A DNA stretch of 64,000 bases from positions 62,001 to 126,000 of the forward strand of contig JAMJFZ010000069.1 of NCBI GenBank assembly GCA_026225945.1, read 5' to 3'. Position numbers and translations under genes: made by a program. Below the pieces are notes generated by a model, which saw nothing but the letters and a program-made list of their open reading frames with translations, made no database searches and was not told where the DNA came from. Positions within the stretch are counted from its first letter, which is position 1. Each line of letters opens with the position of its first letter. Below are positions 22,861-36,364 of the stretch, piece by piece. Source of the DNA: Cricetomys ansorgei (taxonomy: Eukaryota; Chordata; Mammalia; Rodentia; Nesomyidae).

Positions 22861-25800
22861 CCATGGGCTGAGGTCCTAGACTGAATAAAAAGGGGAAAAG
22901 GGAGAAAACCAGCTATGCTGTTGACATTCTTGTTGTGGAACTGTCCCTGTCCTGTGCCTACCTCCACCTGCCTGATTACCTAATGAGCAGAGGAGCTGCC
23001 CATCTCCATATAATGCCTCTCTGCCACATGCTCTTGCTTTCTTCTTACTTTCTTCTCTTCTCTTGTCTCTCTATCTCTGCCCCATGTCTCTCACCCTGCT
23101 GTCCCACCCTCTTTCTCTCTCTCCCTCTCTTCTCCTCTCTCTTATTCTTTCTCCTTCTCCCCTTCCTCTTTGTCTACAGGATCCTGTTCTTCCCTAGGCT
23201 CAGTACCCCCCTCCCCTATAAGAAATAAACCTTTGCTATAAAACGTGCCAGCATCTACGCATCTAAAGTCCATCCATCACATTCGAGTGCATAAAGGATG
23301 ATTACAGTTCTCCCTTCTCTGCCTCTTGATCTTCTGAGATGAGACTGAGTAGCATCACACCCCAATGGTACAGTGCTTCTTGTCTCCCAGCTTTCCCTGC
23401 CATAATGGACTTTATCCGCTTGTACTAGGAGCCAAATAAATCCTTCACCTCCTCTCCTTGCCTTTGTCAGAATTTGATCACAGCACTGAGAGGAGTACGG
23501 ACTACAGTACTACTACAGTACTACTACTACATTACTACTACTACAGTACCACTTGGGGTGTGAGCTTCCATGGTGTGCTGGTTAGCTTGTGTCACCTTGA
23601 CACAAACTACATCCACCTGGGAAGAAAGAATGTCAACTGAGCTGTGAGCCTCTCTATGGGGTATTTTCTTGGTTAATGATCAGTATGGAAGGCCCAGCCC
23701 ACTGTGGGCGGTGCCATCCTGCATGTCCTCTACCTCCTGATCACTTAGCTGCTCAAGTAGATGGTTGGGGATGTCTCCTTTTGGGAAGAGCATGTTGGGT
23801 TCACAGGGATGCTCTCAATAGGCTGCCTGACATTTCCCTTGAGCAGTGAGTATGTGTATGAAGGGGGGGCATTGTAGCTGAGTGTGACCTAAGTAGGCAC
23901 TAGCCCAGACTTAATATGTGACCCTACCATCAATGATAAAAGCATAGAAGTGAAACCAAGTGAATTCAGCTAGATAGTAGACTCTGGCATCCGCTGGCTG
24001 CAATATGGAACATTCCAGAAGGACAAGACTACTCACCCAAGAGTTTCACTTTTGAATGTGAGGTGGGGGGAGGGGAAGATTCCCACACCTTAGAAAAAAT
24101 GAGATGTTCTTTACATTCATATGTAGAAGCTTCTACAAATACCTCAGAATTGAAAATATTGCTTCTAGAAGACTTCTTACAAGAAGGCGAATGAAAGCCA
24201 TGCAACTCATGGGTGGAAAAATTCCCATCTTGTAAACAGAAAAATGATGAATAAGAAGTTTTTAATGCTACAGTCAGCATTTCAGTTCTAGAGAGGGAGG
24301 ATTTGGATCCACAGGGCAAAGCGGGTTCCCTTCTTAGAGTTTCAGAGAACAGGGGAGGATCCTATCCAATGTAGTTAGCACAAAGTACCTGCTTGTAACC
24401 AGGCTGTCTCTGATTCTGGGTGACAGGAGAAGTTTGGCCCTTGTAATTGCAAGGTCACAGAGCATCTGCCTGCCAGCTCTTCCAGGCTGTATTAGCTGTT
24501 GGGGTGTGCCTGATCTGTGAGACAGTAGCTCCTCATTCAACACTTCGACCCTAAAGCTTCCTCCTTTCCCATTATTCCTCGCTCCTTTGTGTTTTTCTGC
24601 TTCTCTCTTTGAAAAGAGAGCTCACTTTTTATCCCAGACTAGCCTGGGACTTGAAGTGCTCAAGTCCTGGGTGTTGGGATCATGGGCCTTTGCCTCCAAG
24701 CTGGGCCTCTGCCTGTCTTATCAACAGAGCCCATGTAAAGTCATGGTCAACATCATCTTGACCCTCAAACATATCACAGTTCCCTTAGCTCTGGGTCTAG
24801 TGAACAGTTCTCTGCTGGTGGTAGTTTGTAAAGTTTTCCTGGGACGTGGTCCTTTTTCTGGCTAGCATCTGTAACAGCCCAGTCAATCCCCTGATTCCAG
24901 ATCTCCCTCAGCCCATTGGTTTTGCTTTAACAGTCCTATAACCAGCCATTGGAAATTATCCTAAGGAGACAGGATATGGTTTATATCCTGGAGCCTCTCA
25001 GGGGCACCCAGAAAACAATTTCTGACAAGCCACACCCAGCTGCAGGGATGTCTCCAGTCCAGTTGATGGCAGCACAAGACAAGACAGCCTCATTTCATTG
25101 GGGTCATTCAACCCAGGTGAGGATCCTGGTTGTTTTTATTTCCCTCATTACTCCCTAGGATTTTTTTTTAAAGATACACAAGTCAACAACAGAGCTGTGG
25201 GTGACCACACATCTTTTCTCCAAAACAAACCCATAGGCTTCATCTCACCACTTTAAAACACGTGGCACAAACAAAAGGCAGGCAAGCGTATTATATAATA
25301 ACGCCATTCGTTCCCTGTGCAGAGAGGAAAAGAGAAGAAATTAGTCTCGACCATGGAAGAATATTCCATGATGCAATTCAACTATGAGGTCTGAGGTTCT
25401 GTGCCCAGGTGGATATTGAACCCAAAGTTCAAGTGTCAGGCAGGAATGGATAGGCTGGTAAGCTTCTGGGAAGCAGTGGTCATCCTGTACAAAGTATTTT
25501 GCCTAGCACCCTAAGAAAACCCATAGACCCACTGAACAGTGGTGATTCTAGGGCATCCTTCCATTTCAGAATCTAAAGAATCTTCACCCTGTAATGGTTT
25601 GAATCTGAAATATCTCCCAAAGTGTCATGCCAACCCCTTACCCCCCCAATCCATTGGCTGCTGAAGCTCTCTATTTCCTGACTGTCACTGCCATATAACC
25701 AGTGGCCCCATGCTCCAAGGCCAAGTCCATAAGCCACTCCCACTGCCATGCCTTTTCTTAGCCTACACAGTGTACTATACCTTCCCAAAACGTGAGCCCA

Positions 25801-25930
25801 AATAAATCCTTGCATCAGTGGCTTCTTGTCAGGTATAATGAGACCAGTTTCCCCAGTGGCTTTGCTCCTTCACCTCTGTTCACGTCTTCTGCAGTACAAC
25901 CTGAGCTGGGAGCAGTAACCAGTGGTGTAG
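22860..25930. repeat. V block of unit U2 (non-coding)
   Basis: Parallel over its whole length to 32750-36340 in U3. It contains abundant rodent interspersed-repeat material (TGTGCTGGTTAGCTTGTGTCACC at 23573; CAAATAAATCCTTCACC-type end near 23430), a TAC-trinucleotide run (about 23503-23552) and a SINE-like end around 25600-25830. No gene is seen. Confidence 0.5.
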
Positions 25931-26400
25931 GGCCCCAGAGAGATAGCTCTGTAGTTAATTAAGAGCAAGTGCTGTTCTCCCTGGTTCACATCTCTAGTGC
26001 CCCAGTACACACCTCTAATGCCCTGGTTCACACCTCCAATGCCCTGGTACACATCTGCAATGCCCTGGTACACACCTCTAGTGCCCTGGTACACATCTTT
26101 AATGACCTAGTACAAACCTCTAGTGCCCCGGTACACACCTCTAGTGCCCTGGTACACAACACTAATGCCTTAGTATGAACCTCTAGTGCCACAGTACACA
26201 TCTCTAATGACCAGCAGTGTAATATAGTGCTGGAGGCAAATGGAGACAAGAGGATTCTTGGGAACAGCAGCTAGTCTAGCTGAAATAGTGGGTTTTAGAC
26301 TCAGTCAAAAGCCTCATCTCAAAAATTAAGGAGGAGAGTGACAGAGAACAGTAGCTTCTGGCTTCTACAGATACACACATGAGTGACCAACTCCCCCCCC
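25930..26400 (+). repeat. B4-type SINE carrying an expanded 21-bp minisatellite
   Basis: Same SINE as at 11290-11620 and 57990-58340 (GCAGCTAGTCTAGCTGAAA and CTCATCTCAAAAATTAAGGAGG landmarks). Its middle holds about ten copies of a 21-bp motif, consensus CACACCTCTAGTGCCCTGGTA, at about 25985-26215; the sister copies have three or four. Because 21 is a multiple of three, several frames stay open, but they are not genes. Confidence 0.75.
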
Positions 26401-26959
26401 AACGTGTACACCCTTATGAGTACATGCACAAATATTGTATTTGTTCCCATGAGTGGTCTTCTGAAGTTTGGGGACCAAAGCTGTTCCATAACATCTTGAT
26501 GCTGAAGGAGCATCTCCTTTCATGGAGAATGCTCAGTCTTGAGTGAATTTGGGGATGAACTCTCAGATGTTTCCACGTTAGCTATCTCTAGAGAGGAAGC
26601 ACACCATCAAACAATCCTGAGTATAGTAATAATGAGATTGTCCTTTAAATTCCTTTGTTATGGCTGTATGTGGAGATGATGCTTGTGAGTGTGGGCGCAC
26701 GGGTGAGTAGGTGAGTACGCACGCACACATGCGGTCAGGGACAGCTTTCAGGAGTTGCCTCAACCCTTGCTCTGTGGAGGTTCTAGGGATGAAATCGGGT
26801 TGACGGACTTCTCTAATAACAATTTTTACCCACTAGGCTGTCCTGTTGGTCTGCCCTCACCCCTGTCTTCTCTTTCTTTCTGTGCAGATGGTTGACTTGA
26901 CTCATCAACTAAGGCAGGAAGCGCTTTTTGATAATGAGTTTAGAAAGGTCGCTGGCAGT

Positions 26960-28296
26960 CTTGTGTGGGTGTGACACACGAAACTGATTTTTCATATCAG
27001 ACAGAGAACTTAATATTGAACAAGACTTGGAGTCCGGCACCAGGGTGGCTCGTAAGAGCAGGATAGACTATATCAAGCTCACAGTTTCGAGCCTCAAACC
27101 CCAAGTTTTCATTTCTGTGAAGGGCCTTAAGCACCGTGGATGTCAAGGACTTGCTGTAAATTGCGAAATCTTTTTTTGGTTGTTGGAGGAATGAGGAATC
27201 TTCTCTTCTATTGGCCAAAATGTCAGAAGAAAAACTCTTGTTTGGGGGTTGGCATGTTTCCTTTTATTACTTTATTTTATTTATTACTTTATCTTTATCT
27301 TATCGAAAGTGAAAAAGTTAGCAGATTCAAAATAGGCAGAGGGAAACAACAGAGATTGACAATTGAGAAGATTTACTTGCCGGCCCTGCTCCCATGACTG
27401 GTAGCCAGAATTTGAGGATCTCTCTGGGTTCTGATTGCATTTTCACAGGCAAAGAGAATCCTTTGAGGCTTCAGAGCATTTTACACTCTAAAGACCTGTG
27501 AAAAGCATCTGGGTTTGACAAATGCACCGAGCACAGGCTTCTGCTTCAGCTCACTGGCCAGCTTTGCACGTGCCAGAGCTCTGGCAATCTTCTGGGAGTA
27601 GGAGTGTGGCGGGAATGTGAGCACAGGGCGCAGTCACAATGAGCTGTGTTCTTTAAATTCCGTGTGGTGGGGCCTTGACAGAAGCAAGCCCATTTCATTC
27701 TGATGACTTTGGACTGGGGCCAGGAAGGTGGAGGTCTGTCTTTACCAGGTTGGCAGCTGTAGGCAGGTTGGATGCTGCTTGGCATCTGTTTTCTCCTCTT
27801 AATTCTCAAAGAGCCTTAGCAGGAGGCTCTCACAAGTGTCTTCATTTGAATAAGAGAAACAAGGCTTAAGGTGGTGGGGTACTGAGGGCTGGACCCAGCT
27901 AGACTGACTCAAAAAGCCCGTTCCTTTCTTTGCATGCCATATGTGTTTGCCTGTCTCTATGTGTGCCCATGCAAACACACATATGTGTGCATGTGTGTGT
28001 GTAGACCATAAATTAAGTTCAGGTGTCATTCCTCAGGAAACCAACTACCTTGAGACAGAGATTCTCACTGGCCTGGAACTTGCTGATTCAGCGAGGCTGG
28101 GTGGCCAGTGAGCCCAGGGATCCACCTTCCCTTCTTTCCCCAACTCTAGAATTGTGAACATGTGTGTGCTTTGTGTATGTAGGTTCTGAGGGTTGAACAT
28201 AGGTCCTCATGTTTGGATCATAAACATTTCATGGGCTGAGACATCTCTCCAGTCCCAATGGCTGTACTTTTAGCATGCTCACTTTCAATCTGTTTA
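26960..28296. repeat. T block of unit U3, ending at a deletion junction
   Basis: Parallel to 12170-13200, 37995-39000 and 47945-49200. It includes an antisense B4-type SINE at about 28040-28260. At about 28296 the U4/U5-like sequence stops just before the position of the sPLA2 3' end and continues as R block (like 20370). The whole sPLA2 gene, P block and X block are missing from U3. Confidence 0.6.
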
Positions 28297-29713
28297 GAGA
28301 ACCCCAAGTGTGGGTATGGGCTTCTCCAGGGAGAGTCACACGTTGATCCTGTGTCTCTCTAATTTCCATCACCCAGTGTAATTCACAGCAAATTGAGAGG
28401 TTGAAGAGTTTCCCTTTATAAACAAAGTTGTAGGAGGATTTATGCTGAATGTTAATTATTGGGAATGAGAAGTGCTAAATCAAGGTTAGAAATTGTCTTG
28501 GCCCTAAGTAGGCATGGCTTAACTTGTCTTTAATGTTTTTTCCATCGAAAAGTTCTTAGACAAACACCTATCATATCTGTAGGCGATTTTAGCTTTATCA
28601 GCAGCGTGTGGCCCTTCCAGACTCTGTTGGCAGGAAAGACAAACCAACCAGCTCTCAGGACAAAGGGTTTCCTTTTCCTCTCCCACTCTTTTTATTTCCA
28701 GTTTTGGTCTTTTATCTTGCCCCACTTAACCTACTCATTTTTGGGGAGCTTTGCTGTTAATTAGAAAGCACGGTGAAGTAAGTGTAGCCCCCAAAGCTCT
28801 TGGTGACTTCCTGCATTCCTGTCTGCCCAGGGTTCTCTCGTAGCTTCTGTTGTGAAGCCTTCATCAAGGTTCATGTAGCTCTCCTCCTCCTCAGAGATCT
28901 CATCCCTTTCAGAGATCTCAGCTGTTGGGCTGGAGCATCCCCTTTGGTTTAACCTCTGGAGCACAGACTGTGTAATAGGCAAAAACTGGTGACAGCAGGC
29001 AGAGTTTCTTCATTTCTCATTTCCTCAGGGTTTTTCCCTAGAGTTCTGGTAACTTGGTTATGTTCCTTTTACCAGTGTCTAACCTAAGCCCTTGGACATC
29101 ATGGAACAAGACAAGATGTCTGTTCACATGGGACTCCATGCTGGTGGAAGGAGATGAAGAACAATATGTGTTTTGTGAATAACAGACTCAAAACTCCTCA
29201 ACAGCATCCTCTCAGACCAGATGCAACAGTAGGTTAAGAGGGTCACACCCAGGATCAAGTGGGATTCATCCCCAGAATGCAAGGATAGTTTAAAATTTGC
29301 TAATTGATGAAGAATATATCATGTGTCAACATTAGAAGAAGCAAAAGCCTTTTGGCCATCTCTATAGATGTAGATTGTATCTTATGAGATGCAATCTATT
29401 TTTATGATAAAGTACTCTCTGCAAACTAGATATAAAAAGAATAATCTTCAAAATCTTAAAGGCTCTATGTATAAAAAACTCTCAGTCAGTGTCCTGACTG
29501 TGCAAAGCCGAAATTGTTTCTTTTAAGAAAAGACAAGGGTTTGCTCCTCATTAAGAGGCAGGATGGAAAGAAAATTGAGGAAGAGGAAGAGGGAAAGAAA
29601 ACCCTTCATCCTGAGAGCTGTTTGGTTTGTCTTTCCTGCCTTCTGAGTTGGGAAGCTCCACACACTCCTGATAAAGTCAGAATTGCTTGCAGACGGTAGG
29701 TGTTTTACTCCTT

Positions 29714-29862
29714 TCGTTTTTGAGACAGGGTTTCTCTGTTATAACTCCTGTCCTGGTCTTCACTCTGTAGACCAGGCTGACTTGGAACTCACAGCAATCC
29801 ACCTTCTTCTGCTCCTGAGGGCTGGGATCAAAGGCATGTGCCACTACTGCCTGTCTTGTTGT
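29714..29862 (-). repeat. B1 SINE, antisense
   Basis: Reads TTTGAGACAGGGTTTCTCTG, CTCTGTAGACCAGGCTGAC, GGGCTGGGATCAAAGGCATG, the expected order of an antisense B1. Confidence 0.8.
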
Positions 29863-30454
29863 TTTCAAAGGATCAAACATTAAAGATATTAAGTAAAGTA
29901 AGTAAGCAGTGCCTACTAGGGCTCAAAGAACTGTTGATCCTGATTGTGTCACTTCTTGTTCCTGACAACTTCCTCATAAATCTACTCTATCACTTTGGTT
30001 ATGAGAGGAAATTCTCTAACCTTGTAGCTTGCTGTGAATGACATTCTCTGACTGGTGGGAATCAGAAAGCCTCGGGATCATGCATGCAGCCATTGCCAAG
30101 ACAAGGAGTGACTCTCCCTTTAGAATCCCAAAACCATACTTAGGCATGCTTCAAGGTTTCCCTGGGCACCCTTTCTGTGTTTGGAATGTATGTCATTTTA
30201 ATGAACTCCAACTCTACATCATCCTGATAGTTTTCTCCATGGTGTAGCCAGGAATATGGTTTTCCTTGATTGTAAGTCACTGAGGGGAAAGAGATTCCTC
30301 AGGCTGCAAGCTGCCATGTGTAACTACTCATTTAATATGGTTATGAATACGTTAGTGTGCTCGGAGGCAAAATGGTGGTGCCCTGCCAGCCCTGCTGGCC
30401 AAGCTAGGCTGTCATCCATAGAACATAAATGCAAGAGATAAGTAATGGTGAAAA

Positions 30455-30499
30455 GCAGGGAGGCAGGGAAGGAGGGAGGCAGAGAGAGAGAGAGGGAGA

Positions 30500-30536
<37 letters not shown>

Positions 30537-30635
30537 GAAGAGAATGAGGGAGAGACAGAGAGACCAGGAGGGAGAAAGAGAGAGAGGAGGGGAGAAACAA
30601 GAAGGAAGGGAAGGAGGGAGGGAGAGAGAGAATAT
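30455..30635 (+). repeat. Polypurine (GA/GGA) tract, about 180 bp
   Basis: Nearly uninterrupted purines on the plus strand. A longer paralogous tract is at about 46795-46997 in U4. Frames across it (Arg/Glu-rich or Ser/Leu-rich) are composition artefacts. Confidence 0.8.
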
Positions 30636-31096
30636 TTAGGATTCAAATGTTCCCTTCCATAGCAAACTCCAGTGCCCTCCTCTTTGACAACTACCTCCTT
30701 ATGTCTCCATCCCTGCTCAGTATGCCTCTGGCCTCAGGCTGGAGACCAAGCCTTTATTTTAAGGCTTTCAAGGGACAGTTTCATAAACCACAAACCAGCT
30801 AAGCAACCTCTTTCACTGTCTCCACAGTTTTGTCTTTTTTTTGGACTGCTAAGAGTTTCATTGATGTTGGAGCCACACAGTCTGTAATATGCTGTTTAGG
30901 TCCTTCTGGCCTTGACAGCTTTGGGTCTTTGTTGCTTCCACAGAAAGCTCGGGTTTTGTTTTCTACTTTGGTGTATACTGCCACTGGAATTTTGATGGAG
31001 ATTGCACTGATAGCTTTTGTCAGGTTAAGTCTGGAGGTTCTTTGGTTGCTTTCTGTTTCCTGAATGATCTATCCATGGATGAAAGCAAGATACTAT

Positions 31097-31147
31097 GGTC
31101 CCTCTATATATACAGTAGTGGCGCAGTTTAGTATATATAGGGAGTAC
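31097..31147. other. Imperfect inverted repeat with AT-rich arms
   Basis: The arms GGTCCCTCTATATATAC and GTATATATAGGGAGTACC are near reverse complements separated by about 16 bases. The paralogous site in U4 (about 47458-47510) lacks the second arm. Function unknown. Confidence 0.5.
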
Positions 31148-31149
31148 CA

Positions 31150-32606
31150 TGCTTGTTTCTCTGTGGCTGTATGAAACAGTAACCAACAGCAACTTGAGGA
31201 TTAAAGGGTTTATGTCATTTACAGTTACAGCCCATCACTAATCATTAATCACAGACTTGTGGTGCTAGCAACTACACTCCCTTTCTATTAGCTTCCTGAT
31301 CTAGCATGTCCTCAGCAGTCAAGAATATGGTTTGCTTTACTGAGATAACCTTCTCCATAGCAGCTGGGAAATCACACTGACACAGTCTCTTCAACCTTGC
31401 ATGTCTGCCAGTTATTCTTTCTGGAGTTTCAGTTGAGCTGTCAAATTAGCTGAGTGGTAATTATCATTCAGAAAATCACCTGTTATGAATTGTTATGAAT
31501 AATAGTGAGGGACTGAAGACCACATGAATTTTTGTAGCACAAGAGAGGTAAAGTGATTATAATAGCAGCTAGTATGTCAGAGTCCAACAGCAGCAGCAGG
31601 GGCAGCAACAGCAGAAGGGGCAATTCAAGAGGCCATCCCCTGGAAATAGTGGGCTGTACACCTCAAGCCCCAGTGCTGGCCGCATCCTCTCACAGGGCTC
31701 CCAGCATTACTCCACAGAGGCCTTAATTACACAAATGAATAGAACCTAACACTTTTTAGTGTCTGCCAGGGGACTTGTCACCTATCCCTGGCAGGTAGGT
31801 TGAGTAGTCAGAGTCTTCTCTCCTGCCCTGGCTGCAGACCATTGATGGAGACAGGGATCATTCATCTGCAATAATGTAAACACATGGCATGTTCGTGTTG
31901 AGATCTGGGGGGCTATTCCATTGTTTTTAGCACAGAGGTGTTAACAGGTGGAAGTTAGCAAGTCCTTTACATGCTGTAAGGCAACAAGGAATGACACTTT
32001 CCCCATTCAATATGTCCACAGAAGAATGAACCATTAGAAACAGTATATTGTTGGGTCTGCAAAGGAGCTCAAGTAGACACTGATATATACATATGGCCAT
32101 TTAAAGCAGTTTATTTCAAGGGTTACTTACTGACATGCCCGGGCTAATCAATTAAAAGAACATGGCAGTAGCCTATGTAGGTGTAAGGGGTTTTGGAAGT
32201 GAAACGGGCTGTCACTAGAGGGTCTCTCTGATTGGCCAGGACCTGAGCACAGGTCCTTACTGGATTAGCTCATTATAACTGTCAGGGAAATGAGGGATTT
32301 GCAGAAAATGGGGCTTGTAAGTGATGTGAAAAAAACTCTAATTCGTCAGGAGCTGGCTTAGGGACTTTCTGAGAATTATTGGGGATTCCCAAAGAGCCAA
32401 GATCGGGTCTGCCACCAAGAGGGTGTGCCCTGATGGTCCCCTCATCATAACTAGAACATACAACAACAGAACATTCCTCACTTCCTCCACTCCTTACAGT
32501 GCCAGCAGCCAGAGCTGATGACCTCAGTTCAATCGCTAGAATGACAAAAGGAGAAAACCAACTCCTGCAAGTTGTTCTTAGACCTCCACACATGTGTTAT
32601 GGTACC

Positions 32607-32649
<43 letters not shown>

Positions 32650-32670
32650 GTGTGTGTGTGTATATATATG

Positions 32671-32704
<34 letters not shown>

Positions 32705-33713
32705 ACACATATTGCAGTAATTTTTCAAAATTAAAAGAGGACTAACTGAGAGTGGGCAGGTTCCATGGGCTGAGGTCCTAGTCTGAATAAAAAGGGAAAA
32801 GGGGAGAAAACAAGCTGAGCTGTTGACATTATTGTTGTGGAACTGTCTCTGTCCTGTGCTTGTCCCCACCCACTTGTTTTACCTCATCAGCAGGGGAACT
32901 ACTCATCTCCATATAATGCCTCTCTGCTACAAGTTTGCTCTCTTTCTCTTCTCTTCTTTGTCTCTCTCTCTCTGCCCTATGATTCTCACCCTGATGTCCC
33001 ACCCTCTCTTCCTCTCTCTCCCTCTCTCTTCCTGTATCTCTCCATCTCTCCCCATCTTCTATGTCTATAGCTACCTCTCTTTTATACAACAGACCCAGCA
33101 AACCCCCCCCATAAGAAATAAACCTTTGCTATAAACATGGCAGTGTTCAGACATCTAAACTCCATCGATCGCTTCCACAGGTACAAAGGATTATTATAAT
33201 TCCTCTTCTCTCCCTCTTGATCTTCTGAGATGTGACTGCGTAGCATCACACCCCAATGGCATAGTGCTTCTTGTCTCCCAGGTTTCCCTGCCATAATGGA
33301 CTTTATCCCCTTGTACTAGGAGCCAAAATAAATCCTTCACCTCATTTCCTTTCCTTTGTCACAATTTGGCCAAAGCACTGAGAGGAGTAATGGCTGGCTA
33401 CGGTTTCTGCCATTGGAGGTGTGAGCTTCCATGTTGTGCTGATTAGCATGTGTCACCCTGATAGAAACTACTTTCACCCGAGAAGTTAGAAGAATCCTTT
33501 CTATCAGATTAGCTGTGAGCCTATCTATAGGGTATTTTCTTGATTAATGATCAATATGGAAGGCCCAGACCACTGTGGGCAGTGCCATCCTCCATGGCTT
33601 CTACCTCCTGATCACTTAGCTCCTTAAGTAGATAGTTTGGAAAATTTTCTTTGGGGAAGAGAGTTGGGTTCACAGGGAGGCCCTCAATGAGTTGTGTTCC
33701 ATTTCCCTTAAGT

Positions 33714-33765
<52 letters not shown>

Positions 33766-34301
33766 TGACATTGTAGCTGAGTATTACCTAAATAAACACC
33801 TGTCCTGACTTACTGTGTGACCCTAACATCAATGATAGAAGCATATAACTGAAACCAAGTGAATTAAGCTAGATAGTAGACTCAGGCATTCCCATGCCTG
33901 CAGTATGGAACATTCCAGAAGGATCAGACTACTCACCCAAGAGCTTCACTTTTTGGGGGGGGAGAAATCCCAGACCTTAGAAACAATGAGATGTTCTTTT
34001 CATTCTTATGCAGAAGCTTCTAAAAATATCTCAGAATTGAAAATATTGCCTCTAGAAGACTTCTTACAAGAAGGCAAATGAAAGCCAGGCAACTCATGGA
34101 TGGAAAAATTCCAATCTTGTAAACAGAAAAATGAAGAATAAGTGTCTATGTAAAATGCAAAGTTAGTACCATTTCAAACAGCCCATGCAGCCGGCTTCCA
34201 GAGAGTGCTGGAAGAGCTGCGTTTGATCCCTGGAACCCGCATGGTGGAAGGAGACAACTGATTCCACTGTTGTCCTCTACCCTCCCCAAGCAAGTCGGCG
34301 T

Positions 34302-34353
<52 letters not shown>

Positions 34354-36364
34354 TAAACAAGTAAGTAAACGGGAAACATTTAAGTATAAAAACAACTGCA
34401 ATTAAACCCAAAAGTTTCATGCTTCTGAGTGTATATTGACAATTTTGGCTGATGCCAGACTCACTGTGCCCTGTCTACTTCGGACCTCTGAACTGTTAAC
34501 TCCAGGAGGTCTCTAAACAACACTTACTCTTCCATATTGGTCTCTGTGTTTGGAAAGTCTCAGGTTTAAGGGAGACACTGAGTTAGACTGACCCTTAAAA
34601 TCTTTCAAATTTTGTGTATGCATATGTGTACAGAGCTCAGAGGACAAATTGTGGTAGGCAGTTCTATCTTGTGGGTCCCTGGGATCTACCTAAGGACCTC
34701 AGTGTTAGTGGCAGGCACCTTTACCCACTGAGCCATCATGCCAACCCTGGGCTCCTCAGTTTGGTAACAGATTAGAAGTTTTGAATGCTCCAGACAGCAT
34801 GGCAGTTCTAGAGTGGGAGAGTTTGGTCCCACAAGGAAAAGCAGGGTTCCCTTCTTAGAGGTTCAGAGAACAGAGGAGGCTTATATCCTTTGTAGTTAGC
34901 ACAAAGCACCTGCTTGTAATTCTGGCTGTCTCTGATTCTGCCTCTAGCTCTACCAGGCTGTTTCAGCTGATGTGGTGTGCCTGATCTGTGAGACAGTAGG
35001 TCTTCACTCAACCCTTGAACCCTAAAGCTTCCTCTTTTCCCATTATTCCTCCCTCCTTCATGTTCTTCTGCTTCTCTCTTTGTAGCCCAGACTAGCCTCA
35101 GACTTGCAGCACTTTAGTCCTGGGTGTTGGGATCATGGGCCTTTGCCTACAAGCTGAGCCTCTGCCTCTCTTATCAACAGAGCCCATGTAAAGTCATTGT
35201 CAATGTCATCTTGACCCCAAACTTACCAAAGTTCCCTTAGCTCTGGGTCTAGTGAACAGTTCTCTGCTGGTGGTAGTTTGTAAAGCTTTCCCTAGGGTGT
35301 GGTCCTTTTTCTGGCTAGCATCTGAAAAGGCCCAGTCAATCCCCTGATTCCAGATCTCCCTCAGCCCATTGGTTTTGCTTTCAAAGTCCTGAAACCAGCC
35401 ATTGGAAATTATCCTATTGAGATAGGATGTGGTTTGTATCCTGGAGCCTCTCAGGGGAACCTGCAAAACAATGTACAAACCCCACCCCCAGCTGTAGGGA
35501 TGTCTGGCACCCAGTAGATGGCAGCACAGGACAGGTCAGTCTCATCTAATTTGGGCCATGCAACTCAGGTGAGGATCCTGGGTTGTTTTTGTTTCCCTCA
35601 TTCCTCCCTTGGATTTTTTTTAAGATACACAGGCCAACAACAGAGCTGTGGGTGACCACACATCTTTTCTCCTGAACCATCCTGAAAGCTGCATCTCACC
35701 ACTTTAAAACACCTGCACACAAATAAAAGTGCAGCTAATCCTTTTATATAAGAATGCCATTTTTCCCCTATCCAGAGAGGAAAAGAGAAGAAATTTGTCC
35801 CAACCATGGAAACATAAACCATGATGCTATTCGGCTATTCGTCTAGAGGTTCTGTGGCACAGAGAGATATTGAACCCAAGGTTTCAAGAGTCAGCAGATT
35901 GGATAGGCTGGTAAGCTTCTGGGAAGCAATGGTCATCCCCTGCAAGCTATTTTTGCTATGCCCCATAAGAAAACCCATGGACTCATTGAACAGTGGGGAT
36001 TCTGGGGCATCCTTCCATTTCAGAATCTAAGGAATCTTCACCCTGTAATGCTTTGAATCTGAAATATCTCACAAAGTGTCATGCCCCCCAACCACCACCC
36101 CATGGCTGTTGAAGCTGTTTCCTGTCAGTGCCACATAACCAGCGGCCCCATGCTCCAAGGCCATGCGCACAAGCCACTCCCACTGCCATGCCTTCCCTTA
36201 GCCCACAGTGGACTGTACCTTCACAAACTGTGAGTCCAAGTAAATCCTTCCATCACTGGCCTCTCCTCAGATATAGTGAGCCAAAGCTCCAGTTTCCCCA
36301 GTGGCTTTGCTCCTTTACCTCTGTTCACCTGTTCTACAGAGCAACCTAACCTGGGAGCAGTAAC
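31150..36364. repeat. Interspersed repeats and V block of unit U3
   Basis: From about 32160 it parallels 22200-25870 in U2. Microsatellites: (AC)n about 32610-32646, mixed TG/AT about 32647-32709, (GT)n 33719-33759, (CA)n about 34303-34350. A tRNA-derived SINE lies at about 34150-34350 and an antisense one at about 34600-34745. A CAG/AGC-rich patch is at 31590-31612. No protein-coding gene is supported. Confidence 0.5.

Larger units (their letters stand above)
28297..31100. repeat. R block of unit U3 (non-coding)
   Basis: Parallel to 20370-22040 in U2 and 44500-47470 in U4. It includes an antisense B1 (29714-29862) and a polypurine tract (about 30455-30635). No gene recognised. Confidence 0.5.

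Noticed and set aside
25870..26249. CRISPR-like regular repetition
   Set aside because: The 21-bp units are directly adjacent without spacers, lie inside a SINE, and the genome is mammalian; it is a minisatellite.
30404..30662. Arg/Glu-rich and Ser/Leu-rich frames on both strands
   Set aside because: Translation artefacts of the polypurine tract.
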